Origin: Deltaproteobacteria bacterium
GTDB taxonomy: Bacteria; UBA10199; DSSB01
Direction of reading: 5' to 3'
Assembly: GCA_021414045.1 (NCBI GenBank)
Contig: JAIOPF010000146.1
Span: 1-7,015, forward strand
DNA: 7,015 nucleotides
Below the pieces are notes generated by a model. It had not been told where the DNA came from and did not search any database. It saw only the letters and a program-made list of their open reading frames with translations. The position numbers and the translations under genes are program-made. Numbering within the stretch: position 1 is the first letter of the stretch; every line of letters starts with the position of its first letter. Shown here piece by piece: positions 1 through 5,726 of the stretch.

Positions 1-3000
1 GCCACTTCGAGGGGAACGACGAGGATGGATTTCAATTGGTACTGCACCACCGAGCGCATTTCCTGGAAGCGCGGGTCGAGGCTGGCGTTGTTGGTGACCA
101 GAGGGACGCCCTGGACAAAGGCCTCTTTGACCGCGCTGAGCGAGAATTGAAACTCGTCTTCCTTGATCGCCTGGTGCTTGATGCGGCGGGCGGTCTTGAT
201 CTGAAAACCCCGGAAGGGCTCGGACTTTTGCTTGTCGTCCTTGAGCAGGAGAAATCCCCGTTCGGCGCCGGTCAATTCGATGGCGGCGTCCATGACGCGC
301 TCGAGGATGTCGTTCAAGTCGGTCTTTTCGGAAATCTGCCGATTGATCTCGCAGAACTGCCGGAACCGCGTCTCGGAAATTTGCGACCGGGCGGAGGACG
401 CCGGAATTTTTTCCGACGGAGCGATGGTTTCGGCGCGTTTCGCTTGGTTGGGATTTCCTTCCAGGGCTTCCTCGAGCGAACGCAGGCTTTGGTTTTTTTC
501 AAAGTCCATTTTCATTTCCTCCGGTAGGTGGTTTCGAATTTGTTCGGATTCCTCGCGATAAGCCAGAAAAATCTGGCCGCCGATCTTGGCCAAGCCGCCC
601 CGCGCGAAATACACCGCCAAAATCAGCAAGAAATCCCGGCGTTGGAAAGGGTTTTCGAGGGATTTCAGCGAGGCCAGCAGTCCGCGAAAATCCTCCTTGG
701 CCTGGGCCTCGGCCGGCTTCGTTAAAAAGGGAAAATATTGCGCCAGTAGGGCGGCGGCGGAACCCCGCGATGCGCCCCGCGCTTCGAGGTTGATCAAGGC
801 CTCTTGAAGCGCCTTCGCATCTCCGGTCCGCGCCGCCGTCTTCAAAAGTCCCAAACGCGCGTGATCGCCCAGAATTCTCGTAGCGCCCAGCATGGTTTCG
901 CAAGCGAGATAAGCGAGCCTGGCCTCGTCCCAAGCCTCGCGGCCATAGGAGATCTCGGCTTCGAGCAAGGTTCTGGCGCCTTGCAATTCCGGATTTTGGA
1001 TTTTGCCCAGTTCAAGGTCCAGTTTCCGCAGCCACTTTTCGCTCTGGGGTCGATTGCCGGCTTGGGAGAAGAGGAGGGTCCAAGCGATGGCCATCACCGC
1101 CTTGTCCTCGGAATGCCCCAAGGCGGAGACCAGGGTTTGGGATTCTTGCAAGGATTCGCGGGCCGCGCCAAGCTTGCCGCGCTCGATTTGCAGCAGGCCG
1201 AGGTTCCCGAGGTAGCGCGCGTACTGTAAAAGTTCGCCCCCCTCTCGAGAAAGGGCGATGGCTTGCTGAATCCAAGTCTCCGCCGCGGCCAAGGCGCCGC
1301 GTTCCCTCTCGAGCATGGCCAGAAAATTCAGTGCGATGGCCTCGACTTGGGGATTCTTCACTTGGCGGTATTCGGTCAGGGCGTTTTTGAAGTGGAGCTC
1401 GGCGGCTTCGTAATGCAGGCGAGATTGCTCGAGAACGCCCAGCCGCTGCTCGGTCTCTCCGAGCAAGGCAGGATCGGATTGAGCCAGGGCCAAAGCCGAA
1501 AGCAAGTGAGCGTGGGCATCGGAAGGATTCCCGTCCTTCTCGGCCAGGGCGGCGAGCAGGTTGTGGGTGCGGGCCTGCCAGGGGCGAAGGTCCGGGTGGC
1601 TTCGGCTGTTTCCCGCTTGGAGAGCCAACTGCAATTCTTCCTCGGAACGCTCCCTTTCTCCCGCGCTGAAATAAACCAAGCCCCGATAATAGTGATAGCG
1701 CAATGCCACTAAACCGCTGCCGTCGTCTTCGCGAATCTCGCGCCATTGACGATAGGCTTCCAGGGCATCGTTGTATCGTCCTAGGCGGTAAAGGGCCGGG
1801 GCACGGATGGCGAAGAGCCAAACGCGGTCGATGTCGAGATCGGGAATCGCCAACAGCTCTTCGGACCAAGCCAGCATCTGTTTCAATTCGCCCCGTCCTT
1901 CTAAGATTTGAAGGGCCTCGATCCCATGGGCGGATAAGATCGCTTTGTCGTTGACGGCCAAGGCGTGGTGCACCGAGGCTTGGAGAGAATCGGGGCTGTT
2001 TCTCCGTGGCAAGGGTTGGGATTGCAAGTACCGAAGCCAAAGTTCGTGGGCGCGCCGCCGGGTCCCCTGTTGCAGCGCCTCGCCGTAGGCGCCGATCAAG
2101 GCGCCATGACGGATCTGCCAGACGTCGTCCCCGCGCAGCGTCAACAAACCCCGTTGCTGCAAAAGAATCAGCGAATCCTCGAAAGAAAGATCCGCCCTAG
2201 CCTCGAGTCCCGCCACTTGTTCCATGGAAACCGGCAGTGGATGCAGGCAAAGCAAGGCCAGGAGCAGGCGGGCATTTTCGTCCAAGCCTAGCAGTTGCTG
2301 TTGGGCCACTTCACGCAGGGTCGCCGGAGTTCGCGCTCCGGTGGAGGCTTCCCGCAAACCCTCCAGCGCCAGGATGGGACGTCCGCCGCTGGCCTCGGCG
2401 ATTTGTTCCAGGACGCCGCTGGGGATTTTCCGGTCTCCGGCGGCTAATTTCAAGAATTCCAGGCAGGAAATAGGGTCAAGTTCGGGCAAGCCGAGGGTGT
2501 CGCTGATCAGGTCGATGCCGTGAATTCTTTCTTCCAATTCGCCGGTCGCCAAGCGATCGCTGTTCCATTCGACCAAGGAAAGAACCGAACAAACTTTTTC
2601 CTTTGCCAGGCTGAAGAACAAGGCGAGCTGGTCGCGCGCGGTTTTCGGCCAATCCTGGATGTCGGAAAAGGCCAATATCCTAGGGTTCCGCTCCAGGGCC
2701 TCGAGGAGCTTGGAATTCCGCTCGACGACGGAAAGGTCGGCGGAAAAATCGGGCAAATCGAGCTGGCGCCGCAGGCGCTCGATCCACGCGCCGGCATCTT
2801 CCGACCTCAAAGCCAGCCAGGCATGCCCTTGCAGCAGCGCCTGCCATTTGAATTCCTCGAGCAAACGGCTGCGCCCAATACCCGTGGGCCCCGTGATCAT
2901 CAAGACTTTTGGACCGCGGGAACCTCTCTCCTGCCGCAGGAAGTCCTGAAAGACCGCCAATTCTTCCTGCCTTCCGACGAGGGGAATTTTCTCATCCCAA

Positions 3001-3824
3001 GGTTCGGCTTCCGCTTCGGCGTTATCCTCTTCGCCTTGGCCGTGCAGGGCCAGGAATTTGAGCAGGCTACCCGCCGAAGCCGGGCGCTCCGCGGGGACCG
3101 GTGAAATCAGGCGGTGGAGGAGTTCGCAGAAATAGTCCGGCAGCTCCGGTCTCAGGGATTGAAGCGGCGGGGGCGTGGGGAACTCTTGCAAGGTAGCCGG
3201 GAGCAGGGGCCGCGAAAAGGGGAATCGTCCGCCCGCGATTTTATAAAACAAGGCTCCCAAGGAAAAAAGATCGCTGCGCGCGTCGTAATCGCCCAGATAG
3301 GCTTCCGGCGCGGTGAAGGCGAAGGTGCCGATTTGCGTTTCGGTCGTTGGTCGACTTCCTTCGATGGCCAGACCGAAATCCAAGATTTTGATTTTACCAT
3401 CGAGGGTCAGAAATAAATTGGAGGGTTTGAGGTCGCGATGGAAAATCTGGCGTTGGTGGAGGTAGGCCAGGCCTCGACAAGTTTGCGAGAAGAGGTCCAA
3501 TAGTTGGGCGGAGGAGGGTTTTTCGGGTAGCTGCTCGAGATCCCGGCCTGCTAAAAACTCCATCGCGAAGGCGGGGCCTGGATTCTCGGGAGAGGGCGCC
3601 TCCTTGGTCCCGGCGTCGTAATCGTAAATTTTGACGAGATTAGGATGGGAGAGCCGGGACAGCAGGCGGACTTCTCCCTGGAAATGCCGCCTCACCTTGT
3701 CGCCCAGCTCCGGTCTCAGGAATTTGAGCGCGACCCGGCCTTGGGGGCCTTCCGCCAAATAGACCTTGCCCCAGGAGCCTTCTCCCAGGGCCTCGATGAT
3801 TTGGTAAGCGCGCCAGGATCGCAA
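1..3824 (-). CDS. Ser/Thr protein kinase - AAA_16 ATPase - TPR - GAF regulator, C-terminus outside window (predicted sigma-54 activator)
   Basis: Open for 1274 codons with no stop or frameshift, then leaves the window. Kinase domain, residues about 7-255: Gly-rich loop LGEGSWGKVYLA (13-24), VALK Lys34, alpha-C Glu51, catalytic HRDLKPSN (Asp131, Lys133, Asn136), DFG 149-151, APE 172-174, Arg247 of subdomain XI. All catalytic residues are present, so it should be active. ATPase of the PknK-like AAA_16 type: VGR at 283-285, Walker A GPTGIGRS (312-319, Arg replacing the usual Lys), Walker B ILAFSDIQD (383-391). Residues about 600-1100 are Ala/Leu/Glu-rich helices with TPR character (for example YRLGRYNDALEAYRQW). 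A polar linker leads to a GAF domain from about 1154 (ILERVMDAAIELTGAERGFLLL, later DPRF and SILVVPL). This GAF type commonly precedes sigma-54 AAA+ domains; a histidine kinase output is the main alternative. No signal peptide or membrane segment was seen, so it is probably cytosolic. The TTG start at 3824 is chosen for its Shine-Dalgarno match and position just before the kinase fold. Confidence 0.93.
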   Translation of the reverse strand, partial: MRSWRAYQIIEALGEGSWGKVYLAEGPQGRVALKFLRPELGDKVRRHFQGEVRLLSRLSHPNLVKIYDYDAGTKEAPSPENPGPAFAMEFLAGRDLEQLPEKPSSAQLLDLFSQTCRGLAYLHQRQIFHRDLKPSNLFLTLDGKIKILDFGLAIEGSRPTTETQIGTFAFTAPEAYLGDYDARSDLFSLGALFYKIAGGRFPFSRPLLPATLQEFPTPPPLQSLRPELPDYFCELLHRLISPVPAERPASAGSLLKFLALHGQGEEDNAEAEAEPWDEKIPLVGRQEELAVFQDFLRQERGSRGPKVLMITGPTGIGRSRLLEEFKWQALLQGHAWLALRSEDAGAWIERLRRQLDLPDFSADLSVVERNSKLLEALERNPRILAFSDIQDWPKTARDQLALFFSLAKEKVCSVLSLVEWNSDRLATGELEERIHGIDLISDTLGLPELDPISCLEFLKLAAGDRKIPSGVLEQIAEASGGRPILALEGLREASTGARTPATLREVAQQQLLGLDENARLLLALLCLHPLPVSMEQVAGLEARADLSFEDSLILLQQRGLLTLRGDDVWQIRHGALIGAYGEALQQGTRRRAHELWLRYLQSQPLPRRNSPDSLQASVHHALAVNDKAILSAHGIEALQILEGRGELKQMLAWSEELLAIPDLDIDRVWLFAIRAPALYRLGRYNDALEAYRQWREIREDDGSGLVALRYHYYRGLVYFSAGERERSEEELQLALQAGNSRSHPDLRPWQARTHNLLAALAEKDGNPSDAHAHLLSALALAQSDPALLGETEQRLGVLEQSRLHYEAAELHFKNALTEYRQVKNPQVEAIALNFLAMLERERGALAAAETWIQQAIALSREGGELLQYARYLGNLGLLQIERGKLGAARESLQESQTLVSALGHSEDKAVMAIAWTLLFSQAGNRPQSEKWLRKLDLELGKIQNPELQGARTLLEAEISYGREAWDEARLAYLACETMLGATRILGDHARLGLLKTAARTGDAKALQEALINLEARGASRGSAAALLAQYFPFLTKPAEAQAKEDFRGLLASLKSLENPFQRRDFLLILAVYFARGGLAKIGGQIFLAYREESEQIRNHLPEEMKMDFEKNQSLRSLEEALEGNPNQAKRAETIAPSEKIPASSARSQISETRFRQFCEINRQISEKTDLNDILERVMDAAIELTGAERGFLLLKDDKQKSEPFRGFQIKTARRIKHQAIKEDEFQFSLSAVKEAFVQGVPLVTNNASLDPRFQEMRSVVQYQLKSILVVPLEV

Positions 3825-3829
3825 TGGAT

Positions 3830-3836
3830 CTCCCTT
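3830..3836 (-). promoter_or_regulatory. Ribosome binding site that fixes the TTG start of the kinase gene
   Basis: On the minus strand AAGGGAG lies 5 nt before TTG (3824-3822). There is no in-frame ATG or GTG between the upstream terminator and the conserved kinase Gly-rich loop, so this TTG is the best-supported start. It leaves only about 12 residues before the loop, which is normal for kinases of this type. Confidence 0.7.
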
Positions 3837-3840
3837 GGAT

Positions 3841-3880
3841 ACAATTTGAAAATTGTAACCCGAGGGATCCTGGGTGGGAA
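3841..3880 (-). promoter_or_regulatory. Candidate promoter of the kinase gene overlapping a palindrome
   Basis: On the minus strand a -35-like TTCCCA (3880-3875) and a -10-like TACAAT (3857-3852) are separated by 17 bp. This would give a leader of about 20 nt ending at the ribosome binding site. The -10 overlaps the perfect 7-2-7 palindrome ACAATTTGAAAATTGT (3841-3856), an operator-like position. The promoter lies downstream of the minus-strand terminator, as it must if that terminator is constitutive. The -35 match is weak. Confidence 0.35.
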
Positions 3881-3898
3881 GGTAATTGTAAAATGGTA

Positions 3899-3930
3899 AA
3901 AAAAAGGCGTAAGGCCTTCGCCTTACGCCT
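3899..3930 (-). terminator. Intrinsic terminator or attenuator upstream of the kinase gene
   Basis: AGGCGTAAGGC (3905-3915), a 4-nt loop, and its exact reverse complement (3920-3930) form a perfect 11-bp stem. Read on the minus strand the stem runs straight into seven T residues, a textbook intrinsic terminator. Read on the plus strand the T-run (3942-3948) starts about 11 nt after the stem, so it is much weaker that way. No minus-strand gene is visible upstream in the window. It could therefore insulate the kinase gene, end a small RNA, or act as an attenuator. Confidence 0.75.
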
Positions 3931-4059
3931 GGGAGCCCTTCTTTTTTTATCCCCTCTCTCGAGGTTGCCCTTCTCAATTGCAATCGCATTGCCAAACTCG
4001 AAACATCCTCTTCACCCCATATATTCGATTTCAGGGTGGGGCGGCGCCGCAGCCAATTC

Positions 4060-4096
4060 AATTTGTAAAATTATTTCCACTGAATTTGTAAATTAA
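4060..4096. repeat. Tandem AT-rich palindromes, candidate activator (UAS) sites
   Basis: Two near-identical copies, AATTTGTAAAATTA (4060-4073) and AATTTGTAAATTAA (4083-4096), start 23 bp apart. Each contains an inverted repeat AATTT-N2/3-AAATT. Their centres are about 223 and 200 bp upstream of the start predicted from the sigma-54 promoter, a typical distance for enhancer-binding protein sites. The palindrome at 3841-3856 shares the AATTTG.AAA core. Function is inferred from position and symmetry; chance similarity in AT-rich DNA is possible. Confidence 0.45.
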
Positions 4097-4262
4097 TATT
4101 CAAAAATACAAAGAGTGTCATGGTGGGAATGAAAGAAAAAGGCGGCAAGGGTGGCGTTTGGCGGAGCCGTGTTTTTGTAGCGGGATGAATTGATTGAATA
4201 AAGCCGAAGCTGGGGATTTGAAATCGAAATTCCGACGACGACTTTTAGCGTCTCCAACTTTT

Positions 4263-4278
4263 TGGCACGAATGCTGCT
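4263..4278 (+). promoter_or_regulatory. Sigma-54 (RpoN) -24/-12 promoter
   Basis: TGGCACG-AATG-CTGCT matches the sigma-54 consensus TGGCACG-N4-TTGCW at every position except the first T of the -12 element. The invariant GG (4264-4265) and GC (4276-4277) have exactly 10 bp between them. Predicted transcription start is near 4289, giving a leader of about 32 nt to the ATG at 4321. Sigma-54 promoters need an ATP-dependent activator bound upstream. Confidence 0.82.
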
Positions 4279-4305
4279 TTGTCTTCCTGTAAGGGAAGTG
4301 GCCTT

Positions 4306-4312
4306 AAAGGAG
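4306..4312 (+). promoter_or_regulatory. Ribosome binding site for the Cys-rich surface protein
   Basis: AAAGGAG sits 8 nt before ATG 4321 and 5 nt before an in-frame GTG at 4318. The ATG is preferred, though the GTG would add only one residue. The longer frame from TTG 4279 begins before the predicted transcription start (about 4289) and puts extra residues ahead of a clean signal peptide, so it is rejected. Confidence 0.75.
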
Positions 4313-4320
4313 TCATCGTG

Positions 4321-5472
4321 ATGTGGAAAAAAATAAAAAACCCAATTTCATTCTTAATCCTATTGCTGGCGCTGACGGCGCCGGGGATGGCCCGGGCCTG
4401 GTGTCCGGCGACGCCCTCGGATTGTCAGGCTTCGGGAGACGATAGTTCTACGATCAATGACGCGTCGGAAGGATCTTATCTGCCTTTCTGCGCTCAAGAG
4501 AAAAATTACCTCACCGGAGCCAAGGCCTGTTCGGATAAGCTGCTCACTTGCACCACGACGGTCAGTGCCTGCGTGCAAAGCATTTGCGGTAAAGCCACGG
4601 TGCAAAACTACGGATCGGCGCCATATCCCGAGAAAACTTACTTGATGTCCTATTGCGGCAGCAAGGCCGCCTTGCAAAAGGCCATCACCCAATGCGGCGT
4701 CAACTTCTCGAAGGCCGAGATCGAAGGCTCCTGCCGCCCGGGCTGCGGGAATAATATTCTCGAGGCCGGAGAATACTGCGATGGAAGCGACAATCCCCAT
4801 GGCGGGACTTGCGCCTCCGATTGCCAATCCGCTTGCGGCGATGGGACCTTCACGACGGGCAGGGAAGAATGCGACCCCAGCACCAGCGTGAACGATTGCG
4901 ACGAGCAATGCCACGCGAAACCCCAGCAGATCCCCGGTCAACCGGACCTCTCTTACTTGTTTCCGGACAAGAAGCCTGTTTGCGGCGACGGCGCCTTGCA
5001 GATCACCGAGGAATGCGACCACGGCGCTCTCAATGAAAAATCCGGCGATACCTGCAACAAGCAGTGCCAATTCGTTCCCAGCGTCCCGGTGGAATATGCC
5101 TGCTTCAAGGGTGCCGACGAGGCCTGCAAGCAAAGCCATTGTTCCAAGACGCCCAACGGCAACCTGCTTTGCGACAAGTCCTTGGATGCCTGCCTGGCGG
5201 AGGCCCAAGGGAAATGTCCCCTTTCCACGGTTAGTTTAGGCCAAGCTCCGAAGGAACAAGATCCGAGTAAAGCCGACGGCTCCAAATCTGGAAACGACGC
5301 TTCGGGCACCGACGGCAAAGTTCAATCCAGCGGAAAATCCGAAGGGGCGTCGACGGGCTGCTCTTTGACGAGGGACGTCACCGAGGCCTCGCTCTTCGGA
5401 GGCTTTCCGGCCTTCGCCTTGTTTTTCTTGGCGGCCTTGGGCCTGCGAAGAAAAAACCGCAAGGACCCTTGA
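4321..5472 (+). CDS. Secreted Cys-rich protein with DUF4215/Myxococcus Cys-rich repeats and MYXO-CTERM-like sorting tail
   Basis: 383 residues. The Sec signal peptide (1-26) has a Lys-rich start, a Leu-rich core and ends ARA, with cleavage predicted before Trp27. The mature part has 29 cysteines. An N-terminal Cys-rich region (27-140) of unknown fold is followed by three repeats of the DUF4215/Myxococcus Cys-rich type, starting CGNNILEAGEYCD (142), CGDGTFTTGREECD (172) and CGDGALQITEECD (221), then more paired cysteines to about residue 305. A Ser/Gly/Lys-rich linker precedes TGC (Cys347), a hydrophobic segment (about 358-374) and the basic end RRKNRK. This Cys-TM-Arg layout is that of MYXO-CTERM-type signals, where the Cys is thought to be processed and the protein held at the surface. 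The 28 cysteines before Cys347 are an even number, as expected for disulfides. Expression should depend on sigma-54. Ligand or partner is unknown; no catalytic motif was seen. Confidence 0.93.
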   Translation: MWKKIKNPISFLILLLALTAPGMARAWCPATPSDCQASGDDSSTINDASEGSYLPFCAQEKNYLTGAKACSDKLLTCTTTVSACVQSICGKATVQNYGSAPYPEKTYLMSYCGSKAALQKAITQCGVNFSKAEIEGSCRPGCGNNILEAGEYCDGSDNPHGGTCASDCQSACGDGTFTTGREECDPSTSVNDCDEQCHAKPQQIPGQPDLSYLFPDKKPVCGDGALQITEECDHGALNEKSGDTCNKQCQFVPSVPVEYACFKGADEACKQSHCSKTPNGNLLCDKSLDACLAEAQGKCPLSTVSLGQAPKEQDPSKADGSKSGNDASGTDGKVQSSGKSEGASTGCSLTRDVTEASLFGGFPAFALFFLAALGLRRKNRKDP

Positions 5473-5503
5473 GAAGAATGTAGATACCACGAACCCAAAG
5501 GAT

Positions 5504-5544
5504 GGAGCCGCGGGGCGGTTAGAACCCGCGGCTTCTCCTTTTTT
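5504..5544 (+). terminator. Intrinsic terminator of the Cys-rich protein gene
   Basis: AGCCGCGGG (5506-5514) and its complement CCCGCGGCT (5525-5533) form a 9-bp GC-rich stem with a 10-nt loop. The stem can extend by two pairs including one G-U. Six T residues follow at 5539-5544. It lies about 30 nt after the stop codon and marks a monocistronic unit. Confidence 0.85.
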
Positions 5545-5565
5545 AAGGGTAATTTTCCGCAACGA

Positions 5566-5618
5566 ATTATCGCCTTCGCCGATAATCCCTTCGAGCCCTT
5601 CCTAGAGATTCTTCTCTA
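5566..5618. repeat. Two short inverted repeats upstream of the transglutaminase-like gene
   Basis: ATTATCG (5566-5572) and CGATAAT (5580-5586) form a 7-bp perfect inverted repeat with a 7-nt spacer. TAGAGA (5603-5608) and TCTCTA (5613-5618) form a 6-bp one with a 4-nt spacer, followed by a T/C-rich tract. They may be operators or weak hairpins in the leader of the next gene. No convincing -35/-10 pair could be assigned here. Confidence 0.35.
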
Positions 5619-5726
5619 TATTTTTCCCTTTTTTCGAGGCCCCGGCGCGCGATTCGTAAAACTTCGGGATGCCTCGCATTTCGAAGGTTCTTTTACCGTC
5701 TCGACGCCATCGCGAAAGGGAGCGGT

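Larger units (their letters stand above)
3825..4320. other. Divergent intergenic regulatory region
   Basis: About 500 bp without a convincing gene, separating divergently transcribed genes. From left to right it holds the kinase ribosome binding site and candidate promoter, the 11-bp stem terminator, a short inverted repeat GCAATCGCATTGC (3980-3992), the AT-rich repeat pair at 4060-4096, a stretch of ordinary mixed sequence (4100-4260), then the sigma-54 promoter and ribosome binding site of the right-hand gene. The AT-rich stretches contrast with the GC-rich genes on both sides. Short frames here lack codon bias and conserved motifs. Confidence 0.7.

Noticed and set aside
36..527. Plus-strand frame of 163 codons opposite the GAF region
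   Set aside because: Antisense shadow of a well-supported GAF domain with no ribosome binding site or motif of its own.
1012..2040. Minus-strand frame of 342 codons in a different phase from the kinase gene
   Set aside because: It is Arg/Pro/Gly-rich shadow sequence inside the TPR region; the continuous 1274-codon frame carries all recognisable motifs.
3141..3720. Exact 16-bp direct repeat (3141-3156 and 3705-3720) within the kinase domain
   Set aside because: Both copies encode LRPEL in places where kinases naturally carry similar residues; probably coincidence of coding sequence.
3974..4015. Minus-strand 13-residue frame (GTG start) before the terminator, as a leader peptide for attenuation
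   Set aside because: No convincing ribosome binding site, no run of identical regulatory codons and no alternative antiterminator stem recognised.
3824..4096. Plus-strand frame of 90 codons across the intergenic region
   Set aside because: It runs over the kinase start region, the hairpin terminator and AT-rich repeats; composition is noncoding-like and it lacks a ribosome binding site.
4360..5208. Long minus-strand frame (282 codons) opposite the Cys-rich protein
   Set aside because: The plus strand has signal peptide, repeats, sorting tail, promoter and terminator; the antisense frame has none of these.
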